Source: Acidobacteriota bacterium (GTDB taxonomy: Bacteria > Acidobacteriota > Thermoanaerobaculia > Multivoradales > Multivoraceae). From it: 64,000 bases of DNA. The stretch lies in assembly GCA_011525365.1 (NCBI GenBank), contig WTGQ01000003.1, positions 124,001-188,000 of the forward strand, given 5' to 3'. The notes below the pieces were generated by a model. The model did no database searches and was not told the origin of the DNA. It saw only the letters and a program-made list of their open reading frames with translations. A program made the translations under genes and the position numbers. Of the stretch, positions 1 to 11,715 are shown piece by piece (the stretch's first letter is position 1; each line of letters starts with the position of its first letter).

Positions 1-2231
1 TCGATCGCGGTCCGCTTTCCGAAGCCGCTCTCGCTCACGGTCAGAAGCGTCGTCTCCGGAGCCTGCGCCTCTACGGACTCGTCCCTGGGCAGCAGGCACT
101 CCATCGACACGACCCGATCTCCCGGGCGCAGTCTGATCCCGCGCACACCGCGAGTCGCCCGGCTCAGGGAACGCAGGTCGCTCTCGGGGAAGCGGATCGC
201 GTAGCCCTTCTGTGTGGCCAGTACCAGTTCGCTCCGGGTGTCGGTCACCTTGACCGACAGGAGACGGTCGTCCTCGTCGATCCGAAGCGCGATGATGCCG
301 CTGTTGCGTGGCCGCGAGTACTCGGACAACGCCGTCTTCTTGACCACCCCCGCCTCGGTGGCGAAGGTCAGGAACCGGTCCTCCGGGAACTCCCGCACGG
401 CGGCGGTGGCCGCGACGCCCTCGCCGCTGTCGAGCCGCAGGAGGTTGACGATCGCCTTGCCGCGGGCGGCCGGGCCGAGTTCGGGGATCTGGTGCACCTT
501 GAGCCAGTAGCAGTAGCCCCGGTCGGTGAACACCATGATGTAGCTGTGGGCGGAGGCGACGTAGAGCTGCTCCACGAAGTCGCCGTCGCGCGTGGCCATG
601 CCGGTCCGGCCCTTGCCGCCGCGATGCTGGGCGCGGTAGAGGCTGAGCGGCGACCGCTTGATGTAGCCGGACCGGGTGACCGTGATCACCATGTCCTCGT
701 CGGCGATCATGTCCTCGATCGTGATGTCGGAGGAGTGGGCCACGATCTCGGTGCGCCGCGGGTCGCTGAAACGCTTCTCGATCTCGTCGAGTTCGGTCCG
801 GATCTCCTGAAGCAGCAGCCCGTCGGAACCGAGGATCGCGCGCAGACGCTCGATCTCCGCGATCAGCTCGCGGTGCTCCTGCTCGATCTTCTCCCGCTCC
901 AGGCCGGTCAGCCGCTGCAGACGCATGTCCAGGATCGCCTGCGCCTGGGGCTCGCTTAGCGTGAAGCCCTCGATCAGGCGCTCCTTGGCTTCGGGCGGCG
1001 TGCGGCTCGCACGGATCGCGGCGATCACAGCGTCCAGATGATCGAGCGCGATGAGGAGTCCCTCGAGGATGTGGGCACGCCTCTCGGCCCGGGCCAGGTC
1101 GTATCGGCAGCGCCGGATGACGACCGTGCGGCGATGGTCGAGGAAGTGGCGCAGCAGGCCGCGCAGGGTCAGCACCTGGGGCTGGCTGTCGACGATCGCC
1201 AGCATGTTCATGCCGTAGCTGACCTGGAGCTTCGTCATCTTGTAGAGGGTGTTCAGGACGATCTCGGCCACCTCGCCGCGCTTCAGGTCGATCACGATCC
1301 GGATGCCGTCGCGGTCAGACTCGTCGCGCAGGTCGCGGATGCCCTCGAGCTTCTTCTCGCGCACCAGCTCGGCGATCCGCTCGATCAGGCGGGCCTTGTT
1401 CACCTGGAAGGGAAGCTCGGTCACGATGATCGACTGGCTGTCCTGGCCGGTGTCCACGATCTCGGCGCGGGCCCGCACCTGGATCGAGCCACGACCGGTG
1501 GCGTAGGCGTCGTGGATGCCGGCGCGGCCATGGATGAAGCCGCCGGTCGGGAAGTCCGGCCCGGGCAGCAGCTCCATCAGTTCTTCCAGGGTCGCCTGGG
1601 GGCGGTCGATCAGCAGCTTGACCGCCGCGATCGCCTCACCGAGGTTGTGTGGCGGGATGTTCGTCGCCATGCCGACGGCGATGCCGGCCGACCCGTTGAC
1701 CAGCAGGTTCGGAATCCGGGCCGGAAGCGGCGCCGGCTCCTGCTCGGAACCGTCGTAGTTCGGCACCCACTCGACGGTGTCCTTCTCGATGTCCTCGCGC
1801 AGCAGCTCCTCGGCGATCCGCGTCAGGCGGACCTCGGTGTACCGCATCGCCGCCGGATTGTCGCCGTCGATCGAGCCGAAGTTGCCCTGGCCGTCCACCA
1901 GCGGATAGCGCATGGAGAAGTCCTGCGCCATGCGCACCACCGTGTCGTAGATCGGTCCGTCGCCGTGCGGGTGGTACTTGCCCATCACGTCGCCGACGAT
2001 GCGCGCCGACTTCTTGTAGGCGCGGCCGGCCGTGTTGCCGGCTTCCCACATGCCGTAGAGAACCCGGCGGTGGACCGGCTTGAGGCCGTCCCGCACGTCG
2101 GGCAGGGCGCGGCCGATGATCACGCTCATCGCGTAATCGAGGTAGCTGCGGCGCATCTCGCGCTCGAGCTGCACAGGCACGGTGTCGCGGCCAGACGGCG
2201 GCGGCTGGATGGGGTTCTCGCCCTTGCTCAC
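1..2231 (-). CDS. gyrA: DNA gyrase subunit A (C-terminus cut by window edge)
   Basis: GyrA is the DNA-cleaving subunit of gyrase and forms A2B2 with GyrB to supercoil DNA. The first 743 codons are visible. Tyr131 in AAMRYTE is the catalytic tyrosine. A GyrA box reading QHRGGKG lies at about residues 535-541, which separates this from ParC; the usual second residue is R or K. The quinolone-resistance region reads [10 protein letters not shown], so the position equal to E. coli Ser83 is Gly and the next is Pro, while Asp87 is kept. The start is a GTG 10 bases after the gyrB stop, with no good ribosome site, suggesting co-translation with gyrB. The C-terminal part of the beta-pinwheel lies outside the window. 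Confidence 0.96.
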   Translation of the reverse strand, partial: MSKGENPIQPPPSGRDTVPVQLEREMRRSYLDYAMSVIIGRALPDVRDGLKPVHRRVLYGMWEAGNTAGRAYKKSARIVGDVMGKYHPHGDGPIYDTVVRMAQDFSMRYPLVDGQGNFGSIDGDNPAAMRYTEVRLTRIAEELLREDIEKDTVEWVPNYDGSEQEPAPLPARIPNLLVNGSAGIAVGMATNIPPHNLGEAIAAVKLLIDRPQATLEELMELLPGPDFPTGGFIHGRAGIHDAYATGRGSIQVRARAEIVDTGQDSQSIIVTELPFQVNKARLIERIAELVREKKLEGIRDLRDESDRDGIRIVIDLKRGEVAEIVLNTLYKMTKLQVSYGMNMLAIVDSQPQVLTLRGLLRHFLDHRRTVVIRRCRYDLARAERRAHILEGLLIALDHLDAVIAAIRASRTPPEAKERLIEGFTLSEPQAQAILDMRLQRLTGLEREKIEQEHRELIAEIERLRAILGSDGLLLQEIRTELDEIEKRFSDPRRTEIVAHSSDITIEDMIADEDMVITVTRSGYIKRSPLSLYRAQHRGGKGRTGMATRDGDFVEQLYVASAHSYIMVFTDRGYCYWLKVHQIPELGPAARGKAIVNLLRLDSGEGVAATAAVREFPEDRFLTFATEAGVVKKTALSEYSRPRNSGIIALRIDEDDRLLSVKVTDTRSELVLATQKGYAIRFPESDLRSLSRATRGVRGIRLRPGDRVVSMECLLPRDESVEAQAPETTLLTVSESGFGKRTAI

Positions 2232-2241
2232 GGTCAGTGGG

Positions 2242-4770
<2,529 letters not shown>

Positions 4771-4839
4771 TCAGCCCCGATTGCAACTATCTGAAAACAG
4801 GAGGTTTAGACCGCCGTCCAAAGACCCTCGGATGCACCC

Positions 4840-5952
4840 TCAGATGCGCATGGGCATGATCACGCACAGGTAGCGGAAATCCTGCCCCCCGACGGGCTGC
4901 CCTAGGCACTGGCTGTTCTCGTCCTTGAGCGCGAATTCGACCTGCTCGGTGTCGACCGCGGACAGGAAATCCCGCACGTAGACGGGGTTCAGGCCGATGT
5001 CCAGTTTCTCGGCTTCGTAGTCGCAGGCCAGGCTCTCCTCCGCCTCGCCCAGATCCGGATTCGAGGACGACACGCGCAGCGATTTCTCCTCGAAGCCGAA
5101 CCTGACCATGGGGGCGCGGTCCCCCGTCAGCAGGGAGACTCGATGCACCACCTCGGAGAGCCCGCCGCGATCGAACGTCGCCGTCCGGTCGTTGTCCGTG
5201 GAGATCACCTTCTCGTAGTCCGGGAACGTACCCTCGAGGATGCGGCACGTGAGCTCGCGACGCCCGATCACGAAGCCGAGGTGGTGCTCGCCGCGGCGAA
5301 AGCGGATCGTCTCGTCGCTGTCGAAGCGCATCAGCTCGAGCAGCGCCTTGCGCGGCGCCAGGACGCCGTCCGCTTCCGCGACGCCCGACATCTCGGCTTC
5401 GATCAGGGCGAGCCGGTGGCCATCGGTCGCGACCATCTCGACCTTGCCTTCCTTCAGCTTGAGCAGCGCCCCGTTCAACTGGAAGCGCGACTCTTCCGCC
5501 GAGACGGCGAAGATGATCTTGCCGATCATCCGCTTGAAGTCGGGGAACGGCGCCTCGAAGGACGAAGATGACGAATCCTGGTCGACGGTGGTCAGCGTCG
5601 GGAAGTCCTCGGCCGAGAGACCGTTGATCCGGAACCTGGACGACCCGGCATCGATATGGAGCGAATTGGAATCGCCGGTCGACAGCTCGATCGGGCCGTC
5701 GGCCAGGGCCCGGACGATCTCGAGGAACTTGCGGGCCTGCACCGCGGTCGCGCCGCCCTCGCAGCTTCCCTCCTCCGCGTTGCACCAGGAGGTCAGGGAC
5801 ACGTCCAGGTCGGTGGCCGCGAGTTCCAGGCGGTCGTCACGGACCGTCAGCAGGAGATGGGAGAGGACCGGAATCGTCGACCTGCTTTCCACGATGCCGC
5901 GCATCGCCACGAGTTCGGTCAGCAGCTCTCGTCGTTCGACTCGGGTCTTCAT
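4840..5952 (-). CDS. dnaN: DNA polymerase III beta subunit (sliding clamp)
   Basis: Ring-shaped clamp that tethers DNA polymerase III to DNA, 370 residues, the normal length. The three repeated clamp domains are recognisable, and the C-terminus ends YLCVIMPMRI, typical of the protein-binding cleft (family signature xMPMR[IL]). The start is supported by the Shine-Dalgarno-like GAGGAGAGG just before the ATG. It lies between dnaA and gyrB in the classic origin order, separated from dnaA by 350 bases of origin-like DNA. Confidence 0.97.
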   Translation of the reverse strand: MKTRVERRELLTELVAMRGIVESRSTIPVLSHLLLTVRDDRLELAATDLDVSLTSWCNAEEGSCEGGATAVQARKFLEIVRALADGPIELSTGDSNSLHIDAGSSRFRINGLSAEDFPTLTTVDQDSSSSSFEAPFPDFKRMIGKIIFAVSAEESRFQLNGALLKLKEGKVEMVATDGHRLALIEAEMSGVAEADGVLAPRKALLELMRFDSDETIRFRRGEHHLGFVIGRRELTCRILEGTFPDYEKVISTDNDRTATFDRGGLSEVVHRVSLLTGDRAPMVRFGFEEKSLRVSSSNPDLGEAEESLACDYEAEKLDIGLNPVYVRDFLSAVDTEQVEFALKDENSQCLGQPVGGQDFRYLCVIMPMRI

Positions 5953-6302
5953 CTATCCTCTCCTCAACGAGCAATATACACCAAGGAAGTAACCGTAGAA
6001 GGGGCCGGCTCCAGGCGCGGAATAGAGTTGTAAACCATTTATAATCAATGGTTTAGAGTAGTCCACTCACTATCGGTAACGGGCGGACGAGGCAGCGGAG
6101 GGATTGTGCATTCTGTGGACTTCGGCCGCCGGGCCGCGCGGAGCACGGATTCCCTCCGCAGCACGGCCGCAGAACAACCGGAACCGGCGCCCGGACAATC
6201 CGCTGCCGGTGCGCAGATCCCTTGTTGGCCGATCCGCCGCGATTCCGCAGGATGTTCCCGGCTCGGCCGACATGACGCTTGCTCGGCCGACATGGCGCTT
6301 GC
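5953..6302. other. dnaA-dnaN intergenic region, candidate origin half
   Basis: No credible gene lies in these 350 bases. They hold an AT-rich island with a perfect inverted repeat (6031-6055), two weak DnaA-box-like sequences in tandem (TGTGCATTC at 6105-6113 and TGTGGACTT at 6114-6122), and three near-identical 20-bp repeats at the dnaA end. In B. subtilis the unwinding element lies in the same dnaA-dnaN gap, so an origin role is reasonable, but none of the DnaA boxes here matches the consensus exactly. Confidence 0.55.
6031..6055. repeat. AT-rich perfect inverted repeat (possible unwinding element)
   Basis: Arms TAAACCATT and AATGGTTTA are exact reverse complements around the 7-base loop TATAATC. 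The stretch from about 6027 to 6060 is far richer in A+T than anything nearby. It could be the DNA unwinding element of the origin, a binding site, or less likely a terminator for dnaA, since no T-run follows on the minus strand. Confidence 0.6.
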
Positions 6303-6320
6303 TCAGCCGAGCTGACGGGT
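6261..6320. repeat. Three tandem 20-bp repeats at the dnaA 3' end
   Basis: Units at 6261-6280 (GCTCGGCCGACATGACGCTT) and 6281-6300 differ at one base. A diverged third unit at 6301-6320 overlaps the last codons and stop of dnaA. The periodicity of 20 bases, about two helical turns, resembles iterons. The units do not contain a consensus DnaA box. Confidence 0.65.
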
Positions 6321-7640
6321 GAAGCGCTCCAGTTGAGCGGCCAGGCGCTCGTCGTCGGCGCGGCGCCGCTCGATCTGCTCAACCGAGTACATGACGGTCG
6401 AGTGATGCTTGCCGTTGAACACTCTGCCGATCTCCGGGTAGGACATCTCGGTCAGACGCTTGCAGAGGTACATCGCGATCTGGCGGGGATAGGTGATCTG
6501 CCGGGAGTTGCTCTTGCTCTTGATCTCGCGGACCTTGAGGCCGTAGTGGTGGGCCACCATCTTGATGATCTGCGCTGCCGAGACCGGACGGTCCTGGTCG
6601 GGCAACACGTCGCGCAGCGCCTCCTTGGCGAACTCGAGATCGAGGGGTACGCCCGATAGCGAGGCGAAGGCGGTGACCCGGTTGAGCAGGCCCTCGAGTT
6701 CGCGCACGTTCGAATGCACCTGCCGGGCGATGAACATGGCGACGTCCGTGTCCAGGTCCAGTCCCTGCTGTTGCCGGGCCTTGCGCTGGAGAATGGCGAC
6801 CTTGGTTTCGAGATCGGGGGCCTGGATGTCGGCGAGAAGGCCTGAGCCGAAGCGGCTTCGCAGACGCTCCTCGATGTCCGCCATGTCGCGGGGCTGGGCG
6901 TCCGAGGTCACGATGATCTGCTTCTGCCGGGTGTAGAGCACGTTGAACGTGTGGAAGAACTCCTCCTGGGACCGCTCCTTCTTCGCCAGGAACTGGATGT
7001 CGTCCACCAGCAGCACGTCGATCGTCCGGTAGCGCTCACGGAAGGCGGGCATCCGCTCGAACCGGATCGAGGTGATCAGGTCGTTCACGAAGTCCTCGGC
7101 GGCGAGGTAGACGACTCGTGTGCCGGGGATCGCGCGCTTGAGGCGGTTTCCGATCGCGTGCAGGAGGTGGGTCTTGCCCAGACCCACGCCGCCGTAGAGG
7201 AAGAGCGGGTTGTACGCGATGCCGGGTTTCTCGGCGACGGCCTGGGAGGCGGCGCTGGCGAACCGGTTCGAGTTGCCGACCACGAACGAGTCGAACCGGT
7301 ACTGGGGGTTGAGCGAACTGCTTGGGGCCCCCTCCGGTTCGGGGCTTCCGACGGACTTCTTCCGCGATGACCTTCCCGGCGTTTCGACCCTGGTCCGCGT
7401 CTCGCCACTCTTGAACAGGACCTGGTACGTCGGGCCCTTGAGATCGGCGATCGCCCAGTCGACGATCGGGCGGAAGCCCTCCTCGAGCGCCTCGACGAAG
7501 CGCGAGTTCGGGGCTTCGAGGACCAGGTGCTCGGCGTCCTCCGACGCGACCCTCAGGGGATGAAACCAGGTGCGGAAGTCCTCGGCCGGGAGATCCGCTC
7601 GCAACTGGCGGCGTAGAGTCGGCCAGACGGAGCTAGGCAT
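6303..7640 (-). CDS. dnaA: Chromosomal replication initiator DnaA
   Basis: AAA+ initiator that binds DnaA boxes and opens the origin, 445 residues. Domain I is at about 1-75, followed by a short Ser/Pro-rich linker. Walker A GGVGLGKT is at 150-157, Walker B reads VLLVDDIQFL, and the C-terminal helix-turn-helix has the signature GKHHSTVMYS. The ATG at 7640 was preferred over an in-frame GTG at 7661 because AGGAGG lies 5 bases upstream of it. dnaN and gyrB follow in the same direction, and mutY diverges upstream. Confidence 0.97.
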   Translation of the reverse strand: MPSSVWPTLRRQLRADLPAEDFRTWFHPLRVASEDAEHLVLEAPNSRFVEALEEGFRPIVDWAIADLKGPTYQVLFKSGETRTRVETPGRSSRKKSVGSPEPEGAPSSSLNPQYRFDSFVVGNSNRFASAASQAVAEKPGIAYNPLFLYGGVGLGKTHLLHAIGNRLKRAIPGTRVVYLAAEDFVNDLITSIRFERMPAFRERYRTIDVLLVDDIQFLAKKERSQEEFFHTFNVLYTRQKQIIVTSDAQPRDMADIEERLRSRFGSGLLADIQAPDLETKVAILQRKARQQQGLDLDTDVAMFIARQVHSNVRELEGLLNRVTAFASLSGVPLDLEFAKEALRDVLPDQDRPVSAAQIIKMVAHHYGLKVREIKSKSNSRQITYPRQIAMYLCKRLTEMSYPEIGRVFNGKHHSTVMYSVEQIERRRADDERLAAQLERFTRQLG

Positions 7641-8050
7641 GCTCCTCCTTTCCGTCCGCACCGACCAAGGCCATGTTGAACCAGCGCACGGCAGTGTCGC
7701 CTCTGCCCGCTTCCTCCGCTGCTACTCCGAACCGACGCACTTCTCCCCCACGTTCCAGCGCACACGACCACCAATTCCCGGTGCCGGGCAGGGAATTGTC
7801 GCTCTGCAGAGCTACGTTCCGCAGCTTTTCCGCACAGTGTGGAAAAGCCTTGGACGACCGGCGAAGAGACTCGGGGCAGATAGTTCCAGGGGGCTACCTG
7901 TTGGTCCCACGCCGAGTGGCCTCCGTTGCGCGAGAAGCGCAGGATAGCAGCGGGATCCGGCTTCAACAAGGGGTGTCTGAGCACTTTCTTCACGTTTTCT
8001 TCGTCGCGAGCGCGGCGGCGCCCGTCCGCGGGCGCGCTAGGTCCTGAACT
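7641..8050. other. dnaA-mutY divergent intergenic region, candidate origin half
   Basis: These 410 bases separate minus-strand dnaA from plus-strand mutY. The visible elements are the dnaA ribosome site next to its start, a DnaA-box palindrome at 7824-7848 and a possible mutY -10 at 8038-8043. The short reading frames inside show no recognisable protein. With the dnaA-dnaN gap it could form a two-part origin. Confidence 0.5.
7824..7848. promoter_or_regulatory. DnaA-box palindrome upstream of dnaA
   Basis: GCTTTTCC (7824-7831) and GGAAAAGC (7841-7848) are exact inverted arms. The right half contains TGTGGAAAA, the complement of the DnaA-box form TTTTCCACA. The left half reads TTTTCCGCA, one mismatch from the same box. 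Such a pair could bind DnaA for autoregulation or initiation. Confidence 0.55.
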
Positions 8051-9181
8051 GTGTTGCAGTTAGTCGAGCCGGAGGCACTCCGAGGCCCGCTGCTGGCCTG
8101 GTTCGATCGCTGCCGGGGCGATCTGCCCTGGCGGCGAGCCGAGGATCCATACGAGATTCTCGTCGCGGAAATCATGCTCCAGCAGACCCGTAGCGAGGTC
8201 GTCGCGACGCGGTACCAGGGCTTCCTGGACCGGTTCCCCGGTGTCGACGCTCTGGTGGAGGCGCCGGTCGAGGCGGTCGAAGCGGCGTGGTCCGGCCTCG
8301 GCTACTACCGTCGGGCCCGGAACCTCCACCGGGCGGCCCGGATCCTGGCGGGGCGGGGCACGCTGCCCGCGAGCGCCGCGGAGTGGGCGGAGCTGCCGGG
8401 AATCGGCGCCTACACCTCGGCGCTGCTCGCGAGCCGCTGCTGCGGGGAGTCGTCGCCGGTGCTGGACGGCAACGTCGAACGCGTGCTGAGCCGGTTCCTG
8501 GCATCCACGGAGCCTCCTCGGCGCGCCGCCGCCAGGCGCAAGCTGCTTGGGACCGCCGCGCGGCTGCTGGACGCGAGTCGTCCCGGGGACTCCAACCAGG
8601 CGCTGATGGAAGTCGGTTCGCTGGTTTGCCGCCGGGGCAAGCCGGATTGCGGCGCCTGCCCGCTCGCTCCAGGTTGCCGGGCCTTCCGCTCGCCGGAGCT
8701 GGATCCGCGGGACTTTCCCGCTCCCGGACCGCGGCGGGACCGGGAGGTCCGCCACTGCTTCACGGCGGTGGTCCGGCGCGGCGACGAGTTGCTCCTTCAT
8801 CGCCGGCCCGGGGACGCGGACTGGCTGGCCGGCCGATGGCACCTGCCGACCGTGGAGCTCGCGAGCGGTGAGGAGTCGATCCGCGCGGCGGAAGCTCTCG
8901 GCCGGGAGTTCGGCGGCTGCTGGGAGTGCGATGAACCCGCGGTCCTGGTGCGGCACGCAGTGACCTACAGGGACTTCCTCGTGCGAGCCGCGGTCGCCCG
9001 CTGGCGCCCGGTATGCACGACGGTGGAATCGAACGGCGACCGGGTTCCGTCCGGGCGATCCTCTCTGGCCTGGTTCGGTCACGGAGAGATCGACGGGTTG
9101 CCGACCTCGTCCCTGCTGCGCAAGACGCTCGACTCCGTCGGCGTCAACCGGGCCGATCCGCCAATACACTCCGGGCCATGA
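8051..9181 (+). CDS. mutY: A/G-specific adenine glycosylase
   Basis: Base-excision repair enzyme that removes adenine mispaired with 8-oxoguanine, 376 residues. Catalytic Glu40 (AEIMLQQT) and Asp139 (VLDGNVERV) sit almost exactly where E. coli has Glu37 and Asp138. The helix-hairpin-helix is ELPGIGAYT. A [4Fe-4S] cluster is held by Cys193, 200, 203 and 209 (C-X6-C-X2-C-X5-C). A C-terminal NUDIX-like 8-oxoG sensing domain follows from about 235. The GTG start lacks a ribosome site; TAGGTC ends 7 bases before it, one base off the TANNNT pattern seen at other genes here. It overlaps the next gene by 4 bases (ATGA). Confidence 0.93.
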   Translation: MLQLVEPEALRGPLLAWFDRCRGDLPWRRAEDPYEILVAEIMLQQTRSEVVATRYQGFLDRFPGVDALVEAPVEAVEAAWSGLGYYRRARNLHRAARILAGRGTLPASAAEWAELPGIGAYTSALLASRCCGESSPVLDGNVERVLSRFLASTEPPRRAAARRKLLGTAARLLDASRPGDSNQALMEVGSLVCRRGKPDCGACPLAPGCRAFRSPELDPRDFPAPGPRRDREVRHCFTAVVRRGDELLLHRRPGDADWLAGRWHLPTVELASGEESIRAAEALGREFGGCWECDEPAVLVRHAVTYRDFLVRAAVARWRPVCTTVESNGDRVPSGRSSLAWFGHGEIDGLPTSSLLRKTLDSVGVNRADPPIHSGP

Positions 9182-10380
9182 CGCCGACGGAGCCTGCTCA
9201 GAAGATTCCCTTTGTCGACCTGGCCGCCCAGTCGAGGCGACTCCGGCCGGAGATCGACCGCCGGATAGGCGAGGTCCTCGACCACGGCCGGTACGTGATG
9301 GGCCCCGAGGTCGACGAGCTGGAGACGGAGCTGGGCCGATGGGGCGGCGGCGTCTCGGCGGTGGCGGTCTCGAGCGGCTCGGACGCCCTTTTGATCGCCC
9401 TGCTTGCGCTCGGCGTCGGCAGGAAGGAAGACCGGCGCGACGCCGTCTTCGTTCCGACCTTCACCTTTACCGCGACCGCGGAGGTCGTCCTGCTCGCGGG
9501 CGCCGTGCCCATCTTCGTCGACGTGCGGGGAGAGGACTTCCTGATCGACCTCGAGTCGCTCGACCGGGAATACGAAGTCGTGCGGGCGGCCGGCGTCGCC
9601 ACGCCGAGAGCGGTCATTCCGGTGGACCTGTTCGGCCTGCCGGTGGCCGAGGAACCGCTGGCGGAGTGGGCGGCCGCCCGAGACCTCGAAGTGATCTCCG
9701 ACGCGGCTCAGAGTTTCGGCGCGCGCCGAGCCGGGAGACGGGTCGGTTCACTGGCGCCGATCACGACGACCAGCTTCTATCCGGCCAAGCCGCTTGGCTG
9801 CTACGGCGACGGCGGCGCGGTGCTTTGTGTGGAACCGGCGACAGCGGAGGTCGTCCGCTCCATCCGCGAGCACGGCCAGAGCGCCGATCGCTACGACATC
9901 GTTCGCCTCGGCGTCAACGGTCGCCTGGACAGCCTCCAGGCTGCCGTGCTGCTGGCCAAGCTGACCATCTTCGAACAGGAGCTGGCTGCGCGGCGGGCCC
10001 TCGCGGCCGGCTACGGCGAGCGGTTGCGCGCCGTTTCGTCCTCGACGGCGACGCCCTGGCGAGTGTCGACGCCGGAGTGCGGCCCGGGTGTCGAGTCGAG
10101 CTGGGCCCAGTACACGCTCCGCGTCGACGACGCGGCCGGCCGGCCGTCGGCCGAGACGAGGGACGCCCTGCGGGCCCACCTCGACCGCGCCGGCATTCCC
10201 ACCGCCGTCTACTACCCGCGCCCGATGCACCTGCAGCCCGCCTACGAGAGCTACGGCCGCGGCGCCGGCTCGCTGCCGGTCAGCGAGAGCCTGGCCGATC
10301 GTGTCGTCAGCCTGCCGATGCACCCGTACCTCGATCAGGCCGCGCTGGACCGCATCTGCGAGCGGATCGCGAACCCCTGA
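9178..10380 (+). CDS. DegT/DnrJ/EryC1-family sugar aminotransferase
   Basis: PLP-dependent aminotransferase fold type I, 400 residues, of the family that aminates keto-sugars for surface polysaccharides or antibiotics. Family marks are FVDLAAQ near the start, PTFTFTATAEVV, the Asp in DAAQSFGA, and the Schiff-base lysine in FYPAKPLGCYGDGG. The C-terminal region with TAVYYPRPMHLQ is typical. The ATG overlaps the mutY stop, so translation is coupled. The substrate cannot be told, as no other sugar-nucleotide genes are adjacent. Confidence 0.9.
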   Translation: MTPTEPAQKIPFVDLAAQSRRLRPEIDRRIGEVLDHGRYVMGPEVDELETELGRWGGGVSAVAVSSGSDALLIALLALGVGRKEDRRDAVFVPTFTFTATAEVVLLAGAVPIFVDVRGEDFLIDLESLDREYEVVRAAGVATPRAVIPVDLFGLPVAEEPLAEWAAARDLEVISDAAQSFGARRAGRRVGSLAPITTTSFYPAKPLGCYGDGGAVLCVEPATAEVVRSIREHGQSADRYDIVRLGVNGRLDSLQAAVLLAKLTIFEQELAARRALAAGYGERLRAVSSSTATPWRVSTPECGPGVESSWAQYTLRVDDAAGRPSAETRDALRAHLDRAGIPTAVYYPRPMHLQPAYESYGRGAGSLPVSESLADRVVSLPMHPYLDQAALDRICERIANP

Positions 10381-10384
10381 GGCG

Positions 10385-11671
10385 GTGAGCTCGCCCGGAC
10401 CCGAGAACGGCCGCCTGCTGCCGGAGATCCTGATCCCGCCGCCGGGGCCCCGGGCCAGGGCCATGGCCGGCCGCCTGGAGAGGTCCGAGGCTCCGGGCAT
10501 CAACACACTCGTGGCCGGAACGACCGCGATGCTCTGGGCTGAAGCGGTGCGCAGCAATGTGGTCGACGTCGACGGAAACCGCTATGTCGACCTCACGGCC
10601 GGTTTCGGCGTCGCCGCCGTCGGCCACCGCCACCCGGCCGTGGTCTCCGCCATCAGGGAGCAGCAGGAACAGCTCGTCCACGGACTGGGTGACGTCTACG
10701 CTCACCCTGCCCGCCTCACGCTGGCCGAGCGCCTCTGCGCGCTCGCTCCGCTCCCTGCCCCACGGGTCTACTTCGCCGTGTCCGGCGCCGACGCGGTGGA
10801 GATCGCGCTCAAGACGGGCCGCCTGCACAGCGGCCGTCCGGGCGTGCTCGCGTTCGACCCCGCCTACCACGGAACCACCCTCGGAGCGCTTGCGGCCACG
10901 TCGCGGTCGGCCTTCCGCGAACCGTTCACCCGGCCGCTCGAAGAGTTCGTTCACCGTCTGCCGTACGGAGCTCCCTCCGAGCGGATTCAGGAGATCCTGG
11001 AGCGGCAACCCGACATCGGCACCTGCCTGGTCGAGCCGGTCTCAGGCCGCGAGGCGACCCGCTGGCCGCCACCCGGCTGGCTGGCAGCTCTCGGCGAACT
11101 CTGCCGCCGTCACGAAGTCGTCCTGGTCGTCGACGAGATCTTCACGGGCTTCGGCCGTTGCGGCGCCTGGTTCGTGTGCCGTGAAGCCGGCGTCGAGCCG
11201 GACCTCCTCTGCTGCGGCAAGGCCCTCGGCGGCGGCCTGCCGATTGCAGCCGTCCTCGGCAGGCAGGAAGTCATGGACGCCTGGCGAAGCGACGGCGAAG
11301 CCCGCCACACCGCCACCTTCGTAGCCCACCCCCTCGCTTGCGCCGCGGCTCTGGCCACCCTCGAAGTAATCGAGGCCGAAGATCTGGTCGACCGCGCCCG
11401 CACCGTGGGCGACCGTTTCGGCCAGGCCCTCGAACCCCTCAAGACCCGCCCCGGAGTCACCGACATCCGCGGCCAGGGCCTCCTCCGGGCCATCGAACTC
11501 GACTCCCCCACCCGCGCCCGCACCCTCAGCACCGACCTCCTCCACCGAGGCCTAATCGCCCTGGCCGGCGGCGCCTCCGGCACCGTCCTCCAACTCTGCC
11601 CACCCCTCGTGATCACGGAGGAGCAACTCGACTACGCCGCCGCCACCCTTCACGAGGCCCTCGCCGACTAG
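10385..11671 (+). CDS. Class III PLP-dependent aminotransferase
   Basis: About 428 residues from a GTG 4 bases after the preceding stop. Class III (ornithine/GABA/glutamate-semialdehyde type) features include VDLTAGFGVAAVGHRHP, the Asp in VVDEIFTGFGR that contacts the pyridine nitrogen, and the PLP lysine in CGKALGGGLPIAAV. The last ~300 bases use strikingly C-rich codons. Coupling with the DegT-type gene suggests a shared amino-group transfer pathway, but neither substrate is identifiable. Confidence 0.88.
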   Translation: MSSPGPENGRLLPEILIPPPGPRARAMAGRLERSEAPGINTLVAGTTAMLWAEAVRSNVVDVDGNRYVDLTAGFGVAAVGHRHPAVVSAIREQQEQLVHGLGDVYAHPARLTLAERLCALAPLPAPRVYFAVSGADAVEIALKTGRLHSGRPGVLAFDPAYHGTTLGALAATSRSAFREPFTRPLEEFVHRLPYGAPSERIQEILERQPDIGTCLVEPVSGREATRWPPPGWLAALGELCRRHEVVLVVDEIFTGFGRCGAWFVCREAGVEPDLLCCGKALGGGLPIAAVLGRQEVMDAWRSDGEARHTATFVAHPLACAAALATLEVIEAEDLVDRARTVGDRFGQALEPLKTRPGVTDIRGQGLLRAIELDSPTRARTLSTDLLHRGLIALAGGASGTVLQLCPPLVITEEQLDYAAATLHEALAD

Positions 11672-11715
11672 CACCGCTGGGGACCCTCCCCCCGCACCTC
11701 CGCGGGCGGCCGCAC

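Noticed and set aside
6045-6382. Several short frames in the dnaA-dnaN gap
   Set aside because: They contain the tandem repeats and palindromes, lack ribosome sites and match nothing recognisable. Origin-type DNA is the simpler reading.
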